A DNA stretch of 28,801 bases from NCBI GenBank assembly GCA_035544635.1, contig DATKDQ010000034.1:1-28801 (forward strand), given 5' to 3'. The notes beneath the pieces were generated by a model. The model did no database searches. It was given only the letters and a program-made list of their open reading frames with translations, and was not told the DNA's origin. Of this stretch, positions 1-9,017 are shown piece after piece (within the stretch, counting starts at the first letter, position 1; every line of letters begins with the position of its first letter). This DNA comes from DATAFT01 sp035544635 (lineage in GTDB: Bacteria; Acidobacteriota; Thermoanaerobaculia; Multivoradales; Multivoraceae). A program made the translations under genes and the position numbers.

Positions 1-31
1 TTCGGTTGTGCCGGAGGAGGCTCGGTTGGTC

Positions 32-1465
32 ATGCCCGATCTGCGGCGGATCGGGAAGTACGACATCCTCGAGCGCATTGCCGACGGCGGGTTTGCGACC
101 CTCTATCGTGGCCGTGACCCGTTCCTGAAGCGGCTCGTCGCGATCAAGGTCTGCGCGTCCCAGGACCCCGAGCTGCGCCAGCAGTTCCTGCGCGAGGCGG
201 AGATCGCCGGCAACCTCGATCACCCTTCGATCGTCCGCACCTTCGACTTCGGCTTCGACCAGGTCGGTCCGTATCTGGTGCAGGAGTACCTGCAGGGGGA
301 GGACCTCTCCGGTCTGATCGAGCGCCGCGTCCCGCTCTCGCCCCGGCGCCGGCTCGACCTCCTGGTCCAGATCGCCGAGGGCCTCGCCTACTCGCACGCG
401 CAGCGCGTGCTGCACCTCGACGTCAAGCCCGCGAACGTGCGCGTGCTGGGACGGCGTCAGGCCAAGGTCCTCGACTTCGGGATCGCGCGGCTGGCCACCG
501 GCGACGGCGCGTCCGGCGTCGGCGGCGGCATGATCGGCACCGCGGGATACCTGCCGCCGGAGCAGGTCAAGGGCAGGGCGGTCGACGCGCGCTCGGACGT
601 CTTCGCGTTCGGCGCGCTGGCGTACGAGCTGCTCACGTTTCGTCGTCCGTTCGCCGGCGGCACGATGGGCGAGCTCCTGAAGCGGGTGCTCGAGGCCGAG
701 GCCGAGCCGATGACGCGGCACTGGCCCGACTGCAGCGACGCGCTGGCCAACCTGATCGGTCGCTGTCTGCGCCGCGAGCCGGCCGCGCGCTACCCCAGCT
801 TCGACGCGCTACTCCCGGATCTGATCGCGGTGCGGGACGGCCTGCCCGAAGTCGCGGAGGTCGAGGTCGCCGCGGGCGCCGATTCCGGCCGCGGCGGCGC
901 CGATGCGCCGCCCGCCACCGACGAGGCGCAGGCGGCACCGGAGACTCCCGCGGCGCCGGAGACTCCCGCGGCGCCGCAGGCTCCCGCGTCGCTGGCTGCC
1001 GTGACGCCGGCGGCGCAGCCGGGCTCGGCGGCGCGCCCGCGGCGCGTGCTCGCCGCGGTGGGGCTCGCCGCCGCGCTGACCGCGGCCGTCGTCGCCGTCC
1101 TCGCTCTCGTCCCCGCGCGCGAGCCCGACGTCGCGGCCGCGCCGACCGCAGCCCCGGCTCCGGTGGTGCTGGGGGGCGGACCGTCGCCGGGGATCCTGGT
1201 GCTGACGGCGGTCCCCTGGGGGGAGATCGCTCGGGTCACCGCGGCCGATGGCAGCGTGGCGGATCTGCCCGAGAGCCGGGTGACGCCGCTCCGTCTGTGG
1301 GTCGCTCCCGGCCGGCACGAGGCCGAGATCGCGCTCGCGGGGGGTGAGCTCGTCACCTGCCGGGTCGAGGTGGTCGAAGGCGGAACCCATCTCTGCCAGG
1401 TGACGAGCCCAGGCGTGCCGGCTGCCACCATCGAGTACTGGAAGGAGATGAGCTGGTGGCGGTGA
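32..1465 (+). CDS. Membrane-anchored Ser/Thr protein kinase with C-terminal beta-domain
   Basis: This is a eukaryote-like (Hanks-type) kinase predicted to phosphorylate Ser/Thr on cytoplasmic targets. With the ATG at 32 the protein has 477 residues. The kinase domain is about residues 8-265: glycine loop (ADGGF), AIK lysine near 39, HLD catalytic loop near 128-130 followed by VKPAN, DFG at 148-150, and PPE in place of APE near 175. The HRD arginine is replaced by leucine, so this is a non-RD kinase. An Ala/Pro linker (about 285-335) leads to one membrane helix (about 339-360) and an exported region (about 390-460) resembling a PEGA-like beta-domain. A GTG at 8 would add eight residues; ATG 32 is preferred because GGAGGAGG lies at 12-19, although the 12-nt spacing is long. 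The stop overlaps the next gene, which suggests coupling. Confidence 0.9.
   Translation: MPDLRRIGKYDILERIADGGFATLYRGRDPFLKRLVAIKVCASQDPELRQQFLREAEIAGNLDHPSIVRTFDFGFDQVGPYLVQEYLQGEDLSGLIERRVPLSPRRRLDLLVQIAEGLAYSHAQRVLHLDVKPANVRVLGRRQAKVLDFGIARLATGDGASGVGGGMIGTAGYLPPEQVKGRAVDARSDVFAFGALAYELLTFRRPFAGGTMGELLKRVLEAEAEPMTRHWPDCSDALANLIGRCLRREPAARYPSFDALLPDLIAVRDGLPEVAEVEVAAGADSGRGGADAPPATDEAQAAPETPAAPETPAAPQAPASLAAVTPAAQPGSAARPRRVLAAVGLAAALTAAVVAVLALVPAREPDVAAAPTAAPAPVVLGGGPSPGILVLTAVPWGEIARVTAADGSVADLPESRVTPLRLWVAPGRHEAEIALAGGELVTCRVEVVEGGTHLCQVTSPGVPAATIEYWKEMSWWR
941..976 (+). repeat. 18-bp tandem duplication in the kinase linker
   Basis: Two exact copies of an 18-bp unit (941-958 and 959-976) are followed by a degraded third copy to about 988. 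They encode the repeated PETPAA segments of the flexible linker before the membrane helix. The repeat is in frame, so copy-number change would only alter linker length. Confidence 0.85.
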
Positions 1466-2706
1466 CCCCCGGTCGCGCGTGGCCAGCCTCGATCGGCGCG
1501 GTCGTCGGGGTGGCGGCGTTCCTGCTCGCCGCCGCCCCGGGAGAGGGCCAGTACCTCAACGCCTACAAGGCCGGCCTCGAGGCGATCGAGGCGCAGGACT
1601 GGGAGCAGGCCGCGAGCTCCATGTCCGCGGCGATACTCGAGCGTCGCGACGAGAAGATGAAGCTTCCCGTGCGCCTCTTCCGGCGCCCCTACATCCCCCA
1701 CTTCTATCTCGGCTACGCCCGATTCAAGCTCGATGACTGCGACGCCGCGCTCGCGGCCTGGGCCGAGTCCGATCGTCAGGGCGTGCTGGCGAAGCTCGAC
1801 GAGGCCGAAGTCGCACGCCGAGGCCGCGAGGAGTGCGCGCAGCGCACGCGGCAGCGCGAGATCGGGCCGGTGCGCCAGGAGGCGCGCCGGCTGCTGTCGC
1901 GCACCTCCGTCGGCGCTGCGGCTCTCCTCGACCTCGCCCGCGGGGAGGATGCCCGCGACGTCTGGTCGAGAGGCTCGCCATCGCCCTCCAGCCGCCACGC
2001 GGAAGGTGTCGACCTCATGCGGCAGGCGCGCGAGCTGCTCGCCGACGACCGGCTCGACCGCGACACCATCCTGCGCGCCGAGGCCCTCACGCGCGAGGCC
2101 GGGGCCATCTTCGACGCCGTGCGCACCGACCTCGAGCGCCTGATCCAGGAGCATCGCGTCGAGATCGCGGACCGGGAAGAGAGCATCGACGCGCGAGTCG
2201 CGAGCGCGCGCGCGATCCTCGCGCGCACGTCGTACCTGGCGCCGTATCCTCGCCTGGTACGCAAGGCCCGCGCCGATCTCGAAGGGCTCGTCGCCGAATC
2301 GCAGCGGCGCGAGCGGAGGTCGCAGGTCCATCTCGACGGCCTCGCCGCCCGGCTCGAGACCTCGATCGAGGAGTTGGAGAGGTTGACCGCCGCGCCGCCC
2401 GAGACCCTCGACGCCGCGGTCGCGGCCTACCTGCGCGGACGGCACCAGGAGGTGGTCGAGGCGCTGGCGGCGACCGAGCTCGGGGAGCGCCGGGCGCGCG
2501 CCCACGCGCGGCTCCTGCTCGCCGCGTCGCGCCACGCCCTCTACCTGGAGGGCGGCGAGCTCGACCACGAGCTGCGCGCGGCGGCGGCCGACGACGCGCG
2601 GGCCTGCCGCCGGGACGACGCCAGCATCGCTCCGACCGAGCGCTTCTTCTCTCCGCGCTTCATCGCGTTCTTCGACCAGAGCATCGCCTCGACTCCGCCC
2701 GGTTGA
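1456..2706 (+). CDS. Exported helical (TPR-like) protein coupled to the kinase
   Basis: A 416-residue protein starting at a GTG that overlaps the kinase stop by 10 nt. AAGGAG at 1442-1447 is a good ribosome-binding site. Residues 1-32 look like a signal peptide (hydrophobic IGAVVGVAAFLLAAA). Then come helix pairs resembling tetratricopeptide repeats: about 33-60 (NAYKAGLEAIEAQDWEQAA) and about 75-105 (FYLGYARFKLDDCDAALAAW). The middle, about 115-320, is rich in Arg/Glu/Ala heptads and probably coiled coil. No catalytic motif is visible. It probably acts in the periplasm or at the membrane, perhaps as a partner of the kinase's exported domain; that role is inferred only from the overlap. The exact family is not recognised. 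Confidence 0.8.
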   Translation: MAVTPGRAWPASIGAVVGVAAFLLAAAPGEGQYLNAYKAGLEAIEAQDWEQAASSMSAAILERRDEKMKLPVRLFRRPYIPHFYLGYARFKLDDCDAALAAWAESDRQGVLAKLDEAEVARRGREECAQRTRQREIGPVRQEARRLLSRTSVGAAALLDLARGEDARDVWSRGSPSPSSRHAEGVDLMRQARELLADDRLDRDTILRAEALTREAGAIFDAVRTDLERLIQEHRVEIADREESIDARVASARAILARTSYLAPYPRLVRKARADLEGLVAESQRRERRSQVHLDGLAARLETSIEELERLTAAPPETLDAAVAAYLRGRHQEVVEALAATELGERRARAHARLLLAASRHALYLEGGELDHELRAAAADDARACRRDDASIAPTERFFSPRFIAFFDQSIASTPPG

Positions 2707-2728
2707 TCCGCGGCGCTCGCCGGCGCTC

Positions 2729-3124
2729 TCAGTGCACGGCGCGCCCGGTCGTGGGCCTCTCGGGCCCGTCGTAGGCGTGGGAGAGGACGAAGAAGTAGAC
2801 CACCGTGCGGTCCGCCTCGCCCTCGGCGATCATCTCGAACACGAACTCCTCCTCGTGATCGCCGCGGTAGCCCTGCACGTAGGACACGGTCTCGGGATGC
2901 AGCACCAGCTCGCCGAGCAGGCGCTTGCCGCGGATGAGCTGACACAGGAAGGCGTCCGGCCCTTCGTTCGAGAAGTGCCAGTGCAGGTCGTCGTCGTCGT
3001 AGAGCACGCTCTCGGCGGTACCCGCGCGGACGATGCAGTTGGGGTGCAGCACGAGCCAGCGCCAGAACTCGTCGAACGCGAGAGTGGGGGAGTCGTGCTC
3101 GCGCGGCGGGGTCTCGACGCTCAT
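2729..3124 (-). CDS. Small conserved-looking protein of unknown function
   Basis: A 131-residue acidic soluble protein, convergent with the kinase operon and 22 bp from it. The start is the ATG at 3124 (MSVETPP); longer versions run into the intergenic region and lack a good ATG. No signal peptide or membrane helix is seen. A DDDD run sits near residue 45 (YDDDDLHWHFSNEG), with alternating hydrophobic strands further on (GELVLHPETVSYVQGY, VFEMIAEGEADRTVVYFF) that suggest a compact alpha/beta or all-beta fold. I do not recognise the family. Codon use matches its neighbours, so it is probably a real gene rather than a chance reading frame. Confidence 0.6.
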   Translation of the reverse strand: MSVETPPREHDSPTLAFDEFWRWLVLHPNCIVRAGTAESVLYDDDDLHWHFSNEGPDAFLCQLIRGKRLLGELVLHPETVSYVQGYRGDHEEEFVFEMIAEGEADRTVVYFFVLSHAYDGPERPTTGRAVH

Positions 3125-3275
3125 CGCGCCTATCTTACTCAGTACCCTGGTCCGCGGTGGCGCGGGCTCGCACCGGCGCACCGGCGACGCTTCCGAGCCG
3201 GTGCTAACATGCCCGCCCGCTCGAAAAGCGCGGCAGGGACTCGTTCGGCGATGCGGTGTCGGGGGGAGGAGCTCG

Positions 3276-4319
3276 ATGAAGTTCGGAGTGTTGCAGTTCT
3301 TCAGCTGGCCGGAGCGCCGGATCGCGCTCGAGACCGTCTACGACCGCGCGTTCGACCGGATCCGCATCATGGACGAGACCGGCTACGACGCGGTCTGGCT
3401 GGCGGAGCACCACTTCAGCTCGTTCAGCATCTGTCCCTCGATCCACATGATGGGGGTGCACGTCGCGGCGCGCACCAGGAACCTGCGCATCGGGACCGCC
3501 GTGTCGCTGGCGCCGTTCTACCATCCGCTGCGGCTGGCCGAGGAGGTCGCGCTCCTCGACGTGCTCTCGGGCGGGCGCGTCAACTGGGGCGCCGGGCGCG
3601 GCTATCAGATGAGCGAGTTCCAGGCGTTCGGTGTCCCGCCCGAGGAGAGCTATCCCCGGTTCCGCGAGAACGTGCAGATCGTGCTCGAGGCATGGACCCA
3701 CGAGCGGGTAAGCTTCAAGGGCAGGTTCTGGGAGTTCCACGACGTCGAGGTGCTACCCAAGCCCGCGCAGAAGCCGCACCCTCCGGTGTGGCTCGCAGCC
3801 TCCTCCGCCGAGGCCATCGGCTGGGCGGGTGAGAACGGCTTCTCGATCATGATGGATCCCCATTCGAGCCACCGGCAGATCGGCGAGAAGCGCGCCTTCT
3901 ATCGCGACGCGCTGGCGCGCCACGGGTTCCGCCTCGAAGGTCGGGACCTGCCGATGGCACGCCTGGTCGCGGTCGCGCGCACCCGCGAGGAGGCGGAGCG
4001 GATCGCGCGGGAGGGCGCGATCTGGACCGTCGAGAGCCACAAGAAGCCCGGGCTTCAGGGCGTGCAGGTGGCGAGCGAGCTCAACCGCAGGCACTTCTCG
4101 GTCCCCGACATCGCGCGCGGAGGCTCGAGCGACGCCGTCGACCGCTACCTGAACGGCGTGATCCTGTGGGGCACGCCGGACCAGGTGGTGGACGAGATCC
4201 AGCGGCTGCGCGAGGAGATCGGACTCGAGTACCTGCTGTGCGCGCCGCTCTCTCACAGCTCGTTCCTCCTCTTCACCGACGAGGTGCTCCCGCGGCTCGC
4301 GGCTTCGGCGAGCGTGTAG
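3276..4319 (+). CDS. LLM-class (luciferase-like) flavin-dependent oxidoreductase
   Basis: A 347-residue TIM-barrel flavin enzyme of the bacterial luciferase family, which use reduced FMN or F420 to oxidise small organic molecules. Family hallmarks are visible: the N-terminal strand MKFGVLQFF, the WLAEHHFS motif near residues 46-53, RIGTAVSLAPFYHPLRLAEE, and SGGRVNWGAGRGY near 107-119, which contacts flavin phosphate. ATG 3276 is chosen because GGAGGA lies just upstream and the protein begins with the first conserved strand. Cofactor (FMN or F420) and substrate cannot be read from sequence. It heads a same-strand run with a MATE exporter 47 bp downstream. Confidence 0.92.
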   Translation: MKFGVLQFFSWPERRIALETVYDRAFDRIRIMDETGYDAVWLAEHHFSSFSICPSIHMMGVHVAARTRNLRIGTAVSLAPFYHPLRLAEEVALLDVLSGGRVNWGAGRGYQMSEFQAFGVPPEESYPRFRENVQIVLEAWTHERVSFKGRFWEFHDVEVLPKPAQKPHPPVWLAASSAEAIGWAGENGFSIMMDPHSSHRQIGEKRAFYRDALARHGFRLEGRDLPMARLVAVARTREEAERIAREGAIWTVESHKKPGLQGVQVASELNRRHFSVPDIARGGSSDAVDRYLNGVILWGTPDQVVDEIQRLREEIGLEYLLCAPLSHSSFLLFTDEVLPRLAASASV

Positions 4320-4366
4320 GAGCTCGACTCCCCGAGCGTCGAATCCCCCGCCAGAGCTCGATCGAG

Positions 4367-5776
4367 ATGCACACGTCCGCGACCGCGCGCCTGGACCGCT
4401 TCCTCTCGAACCCGCGTCGCGGGATGTGGGGCATGGCCCTGCCGATGATGATCGGCATGGCGCTCCAGACGCTCTACATGATCGTGGACATGATCTTCAT
4501 CGGCATGCTCGGCTCCGATGCCCTGACGGCGGTGGCGTTCGACATGCCGCTGGTCTTCCTCGGGCTGGGCGTGACCTTCGGCCTGGGGAGCGGCGTGACC
4601 GCGGTGGTGGCGCGCTACGTCGGGGCGCGCGACGCCGAGGGCGCCGACCGCGCGGCCGAGAACGGCCTACTGCTGGGGCTCGGTCTGACCGCGTTCTTCA
4701 CGCTCCTGGGCGGCGTCTGGGGGCGCGAGCTCCTGGTCGCGATGGGCGTCCCCAGCGGCCTCTTGCCGCTGGCGTGGGAGTACTTCGGCCCCATCGTGTA
4801 CGGCTACGTCTTCCTCGTGCTGTCGACGTTCCTGCGTTCGATCCTCGCGGGCGAAGGCGACATGAGGACGCCGATGATGATCCAGGGTGCCGCGACCCTG
4901 CTCAACATCGCGCTCGATCCGCTCTTCATGTTCACGTTCGGCTGGGGGGTGTGGGGCGCCGCGGTGGCGACCGTGGTGTCGCAGGCCGCCGCCGCGGTCG
5001 CGTTCGTCTGGCTGCTCTACGCCAAGGGCCGCAGCTACGTCACGTTCGACCCCCGCCATTTCCGCACCAGCGCGGCGATCGTGGGCGAGATCGCGCGCCT
5101 CGGCGCGCCCGCCTCGTTCTCCTTCCTGCTGATGGCGCTCGGCGGCGGGATCTTCAACCGCCTGCTGGTCGAGTACTCGCCCGACGTCGTGGCCGCCTAT
5201 CAGGTGGGCGGCCGGCTCGACCACGTCGTGCTGCTGCCGATGATCTCGATCTCGACCGCGCTGGTGACCCTGGTCGGCATGTTTCGTGGAGCCTCGCGGC
5301 TCGACCTGGTGCGCGACGTCGTCCGCTACGCGATGGCGTGGACGATCGGCATCGGCGCGGTGACGGCGCTCCTCTTCTTCGCGATCGCGCCCTGGATGAT
5401 GCGCGGGTTCAGCGAGGAGGCGGGGATCATCTCCGCGGGCACGGCCTACCTGCGCGTCATCGCCTGGGGGTACCCCTTCATCGGCATCTCGATGCTCGCC
5501 GGCCGCACCCTCCAGGGTCTGGGGATCGGCTCTCCGGTGCTGCTCTTCACCGTGATGCGGCTGCTCCTGATCGCCGGTCCGCTCGCGTTCTTCCTGGTGT
5601 ACTGGGTACGGAGCCCGGTCGAGTGGGTGTGGGGCGCGATGCTGCTCGGCATCCTCGTGACCGCCGTGGTGTCGATGGTGTGGCTGCGCACCGGGCTCCG
5701 TGCAGCCGCCCGCGGAGCCGCGCTTCCGAGCGCCGTCGTGGTCGAGCACGCCGAGCACGCCGCGCCGGTCGCCTGA
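4367..5776 (+). CDS. MATE-family multidrug/toxic-compound exporter
   Basis: A 469-residue inner-membrane protein with about 12 hydrophobic helices in two homologous halves, the usual MATE/NorM size. These carriers expel organic cations or metabolites in exchange for Na+ or H+. The first helix (ALPMMIGMALQTLYMIVDMIFIGMLGSDA) is typical of the family, as is GEGDMRTPMMIQGAATLLNIALDPLF in the first half. The start is ATG 4367; longer frames run into non-hydrophobic sequence before it. It ends six bases before the next gene, so the two are probably co-transcribed. Substrate unknown. Confidence 0.93.
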   Translation: MHTSATARLDRFLSNPRRGMWGMALPMMIGMALQTLYMIVDMIFIGMLGSDALTAVAFDMPLVFLGLGVTFGLGSGVTAVVARYVGARDAEGADRAAENGLLLGLGLTAFFTLLGGVWGRELLVAMGVPSGLLPLAWEYFGPIVYGYVFLVLSTFLRSILAGEGDMRTPMMIQGAATLLNIALDPLFMFTFGWGVWGAAVATVVSQAAAAVAFVWLLYAKGRSYVTFDPRHFRTSAAIVGEIARLGAPASFSFLLMALGGGIFNRLLVEYSPDVVAAYQVGGRLDHVVLLPMISISTALVTLVGMFRGASRLDLVRDVVRYAMAWTIGIGAVTALLFFAIAPWMMRGFSEEAGIISAGTAYLRVIAWGYPFIGISMLAGRTLQGLGIGSPVLLFTVMRLLLIAGPLAFFLVYWVRSPVEWVWGAMLLGILVTAVVSMVWLRTGLRAAARGAALPSAVVVEHAEHAAPVA

Positions 5777-5782
5777 TCGCCG

Positions 5783-7261
5783 ATGGACGAGGGCTACGAC
5801 GTGGTCGTGGTCGGCGCCGGCAACGCGGCGCTGTGCGCGGCGCTCGCCGCGCACGGGGCCGGCGCGCGGGTCGCCGTCCTCGAGCGGGCGGCCAAGCGCG
5901 AGCACGGCGGGAACAGCCGCTTCACCATGGCGGCGATGCGCTTCGCCTACTCGGGCACGGGTGAGCTGATGGAGGTGGCGCCGCACCTGACGGCCGAGGA
6001 TCTCGCCCGCGCCGATTTCGGCGCTTACACCGAGGCGCAGTACCTGGCCGATCTCGAGCGGGTGAGCGGCGGGCGCTGCGATCCGGAGCTGGCGCGCGCG
6101 CTGGCGGCGCGGAGCCGCCCGACGCTGCGCTGGATGGCGGGAAAGGGCATCCGCTTCACGCCGCTCTGGCGCGACCAGTCGTTCGTCGGCGAGGACGGCA
6201 GGCACCGCTTCTGGGGCGGCCTCACGCTCCAGGCCGAGCGCGGCGGCCCCGGGCTCGTCCTGGCGCTGCGACGAGCCGTGTGCCGGGCGAGGATCCGCGT
6301 CCTCCACCAGACGCGCGCCGTCGGCCTGGTGCGCCAGCGCGGCGGGATCGAGGCGGTGGAGGTCGAGCGCAGGGGCGAGCGCCGGTCGATCGGCGCCCGC
6401 GCCGTCGTTCTCGCCTGCGGCGGCTTCGAGGCCAACGCCGAGTGGCGCGCCGAGCACCTGGGCGCGCCGTGGCGCCACGCCAAGGTGCGCGGCACCCGGC
6501 ACAACACCGGCGACGGCATCGCGATGGCGCTCGCGGTCGGCGCACGCCCGGGCGGACAGTGGTCGGGATGCCACGCCGTGCAGTGGGACCGCTCGGCTCC
6601 CGAGTTCGGGGATCTGCGCGTGCGCCACGCGTTCCAGAAGCACTCCTACCCGCTGGGGATCCTGGTCAACGCGCGCGGGGAGCGCTTCGTCGACGAGGGG
6701 CTCGACTTCCGCAACTACACCTACGCGCGCTACGGCCGCGCCGTGCTCGAGCAGCCGGGACGGTTCGCGTGGCAGGTCTTCGACGCGCGCACGACGCCGC
6801 TCCTGCGCGGCGAGTACGAGGCGCCGCACGCGACGCGCGCGGGCGCCGCGACGCTCGAGGAGCTGGCGCGCCGGCTCGACGGCGTCGACGCCGAGCGCTT
6901 CCTCGCCACGGTCGCCGAGTACAACGACGCGGTCGACGACGGCAGGCCCTTCGATCCCGCCGCCAAGGACGGCCGGCGCACGCGCGGGCTCGCGATCGAC
7001 AAGACCAACTGGGCCAACCGCATCGATCGGCCGCCGTTCGCCGCCTACGCCGTGACCTGCGGCATCACGTTCACCTACGGCGGCCTCGCGATCGACGTCG
7101 CCGGTCGCGTGCTCGACGAGACCGGGCGTCCGATTCCCGGGCTCCACGCGGCGGGTGAGCTGGTGGGCGGGCTGTTCTGGGACAACTATCCGGGGGGTGC
7201 GGGGCTCATGGCGGGCGCCGTCTTCGGGCGCGCGGCGGGGTCGTCGGCCGCAGCTCGCTGA
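5783..7261 (+). CDS. FAD-dependent dehydrogenase, TcuA / fumarate-reductase flavoprotein type
   Basis: A 492-residue soluble flavoprotein. The N-terminal Rossmann motif (VVVVGAGNAALCAALAA, residues 8-24), the ERAAKREHGGNSRFT segment and the C-terminal AAGELVGGLFWDNYPGGAG segment fit FAD_binding_2 enzymes. The closest type I recognise is the FAD-dependent tricarballylate dehydrogenase TcuA; 3-ketosteroid dehydrogenases and fumarate reductases are relatives. No TcuB-like iron-sulfur/cytochrome partner lies beside it, so tricarballylate as substrate is doubtful. It follows the MATE gene by six bases and precedes an MFS carrier, suggesting an oxidation-plus-transport unit. Confidence 0.85.
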   Translation: MDEGYDVVVVGAGNAALCAALAAHGAGARVAVLERAAKREHGGNSRFTMAAMRFAYSGTGELMEVAPHLTAEDLARADFGAYTEAQYLADLERVSGGRCDPELARALAARSRPTLRWMAGKGIRFTPLWRDQSFVGEDGRHRFWGGLTLQAERGGPGLVLALRRAVCRARIRVLHQTRAVGLVRQRGGIEAVEVERRGERRSIGARAVVLACGGFEANAEWRAEHLGAPWRHAKVRGTRHNTGDGIAMALAVGARPGGQWSGCHAVQWDRSAPEFGDLRVRHAFQKHSYPLGILVNARGERFVDEGLDFRNYTYARYGRAVLEQPGRFAWQVFDARTTPLLRGEYEAPHATRAGAATLEELARRLDGVDAERFLATVAEYNDAVDDGRPFDPAAKDGRRTRGLAIDKTNWANRIDRPPFAAYAVTCGITFTYGGLAIDVAGRVLDETGRPIPGLHAAGELVGGLFWDNYPGGAGLMAGAVFGRAAGSSAAAR

Positions 7262-7337
7262 TACACTGCGCGCCGCCCCACCGACGGTTCCATCGCTTCA
7301 CGTCGAGCGCGCGTCCCGCGCCGGGAGGATCGATCGG

Positions 7338-8966
7338 ATGACGAGCCCTGCCAAGCCAGCGAAGACCGCCGCGAAGGCGGGGTCCACCCCCGCTCCCGCC
7401 GGTGAGAGCCGCGGCTACTCGAACTACGTCCTGTTCGTCCTGCTCCTGGTCTACGTCTTCAACTTCATCGATCGCCAGATCCTCTCGATCCTGGCCGAGG
7501 ACATCAAGCGCGATCTCGGTCTCACCGACGCGTCGATCGGCTTCCTCTACGGCACCGCGTTCGCGGTCTTCTACGCCATCTTCGGCATCCCGCTCGGGCG
7601 CCTCGCCGACATCTGGGTGCGCAAGAACCTGATCTCGGTCGGGCTCTTCTTCTGGAGCCTGATGACCGCGCTCTCCGGCACCGCGCGCGGGTTCGGGACC
7701 CTCGCCGGCTATCGGATCGGCGTCGGCGTCGGCGAGTCGAGCGCCAGCCCCGCCGCGTTCTCGATGCTCGGCGACTACTTCCCTCCGCGCCTGCGTGCGA
7801 CCGCGGTCGCGATCTACTCGAGCGGCGTCTACATCGGAGCGGGGATCGGCATCTTCATCGGCGGGCTGATCGTCGACAACTGGAATCGTGCGTTCGCGGA
7901 TGGCGGCGCGCCCTTCGGCCTGGTCGGTTGGCAGGCTGCGTTCTTCGCCGTCGGCATCCCGGGGCTCCTGATGTCCCTCTGGGTGTGGTCGCTGCGCGAG
8001 CCGGTGCGGGGAAGCAGCGAGGGTCTCGCCGAGACGCCGGCCCACCCCCATCCGTTCCGCCTGCTGGGACACGAGCTCGCGGCGGTGCTGCCGCCGCTCA
8101 CCTTCTGGACCCTGGCCAAGGCGGGCGCGGGTGCTCGCGGCATCCTCCTCAATCTCGCGATCGCCGCAGGGTGCGCGCTCGCCGCCTTCGGCTTGATCAC
8201 GGCGCTCGGGTCGGCCCCGCAGTGGATCGCGCTCGCGATCGGGCTCTACTGCTTCTTCACCTGGCTTCAGGGTCTCGCCCTGCGCGATCCGGCCACCTTC
8301 GGCATGATCTACCGCAGCAAGACGGTCGTCTTCGGGATGATCGGATTCGCCTGGGTCGCGTTCGTCGGCTACGGACTTGGTTTCTGGGCGCCGCCGTTCT
8401 TCCAGCGCGTTCACGGGGTGAGCGCGTCGGAGGCGGGGACCGTGCTCGGCCTCACCGCCGCGATCGCGGGCTGGTTCGGGGTCTCCGCCGGCGGCGTGCT
8501 CTCGGATCGCTTCCGTGCCACCCATCCCAAGGCCAGGCTCTACATGGGCCTGCTCTGCGTCTCGCTGTCCGCACCCGCGGCGATCTACCTGGTGTGGACC
8601 TCGAGCCTGATCGGCGCCTACGTCGCCAATTTCTTCTTCACGCTGTTCTCGACCTTGTGGATCGGCTCGGCGATCGCGCTCGTCACGGAGCTGGTCCTGC
8701 CTCGCATGCGGGCGACCGCGTCGGCGTTCTACATCCTCTCGGTGACGTTCGTCGGCCTGGCTCTCGGGCCCTACACCATGGGCCACATCAGCGATCGGCT
8801 GGTGGCCGCGGGACGCACCAGCGGTGAGGCGCTGCGCTCGGGCATGCTGTGGGGGCTCACGACCTACGCCATCGCGTTCTTCTTTCTGTGGCTCTCGAGC
8901 CGCTACGTCGTGGCCGAAGAGGAGAGTCGGCTCGACCGGGCGCGCGCGCTCGGTGAGCCGGTGTAG
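7338..8966 (+). CDS. MFS transporter, Spinster-like, with extra central helices
   Basis: A 542-residue carrier starting at ATG 7338 behind GGGAGGA (7323-7329). The first helix with NFIDRQILSILAEDIKRDLGLTD is the signature of Spinster/hexuronate-type MFS proteins, and GRLADIWVRKN in loop 2-3 is the MFS motif. A hydrophilic Ala/Pro/Lys tail of about 30 residues precedes helix 1. Between the two six-helix halves (about residues 235-330) lie two further hydrophobic stretches (GILLNLAIAAGCALAAFGLI and WIALAIGLYCFFTWLQGLAL), so 14 helices are likely rather than 12. The substrate is unknown; lipids, acids or sugars are all handled by relatives. Confidence 0.9.
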   Translation: MTSPAKPAKTAAKAGSTPAPAGESRGYSNYVLFVLLLVYVFNFIDRQILSILAEDIKRDLGLTDASIGFLYGTAFAVFYAIFGIPLGRLADIWVRKNLISVGLFFWSLMTALSGTARGFGTLAGYRIGVGVGESSASPAAFSMLGDYFPPRLRATAVAIYSSGVYIGAGIGIFIGGLIVDNWNRAFADGGAPFGLVGWQAAFFAVGIPGLLMSLWVWSLREPVRGSSEGLAETPAHPHPFRLLGHELAAVLPPLTFWTLAKAGAGARGILLNLAIAAGCALAAFGLITALGSAPQWIALAIGLYCFFTWLQGLALRDPATFGMIYRSKTVVFGMIGFAWVAFVGYGLGFWAPPFFQRVHGVSASEAGTVLGLTAAIAGWFGVSAGGVLSDRFRATHPKARLYMGLLCVSLSAPAAIYLVWTSSLIGAYVANFFFTLFSTLWIGSAIALVTELVLPRMRATASAFYILSVTFVGLALGPYTMGHISDRLVAAGRTSGEALRSGMLWGLTTYAIAFFFLWLSSRYVVAEEESRLDRARALGEPV

Positions 8967-9017
8967 CGCGATCGAGGTGTCCGAGGGCGGGGGAGACGCG
9001 GCGGGCCGAGGGATCCG

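Noticed and set aside
790..2568. Minus-strand open frame opposite the kinase and TPR-like genes
   Set aside because: No recognisable motif or ribosome-binding site, and both plus-strand genes there are convincing.
4667..7147. Minus-strand open frame of over 800 codons across the MATE and flavoprotein genes
   Set aside because: It spans two well-supported plus-strand genes and has the biased composition of an antisense shadow.
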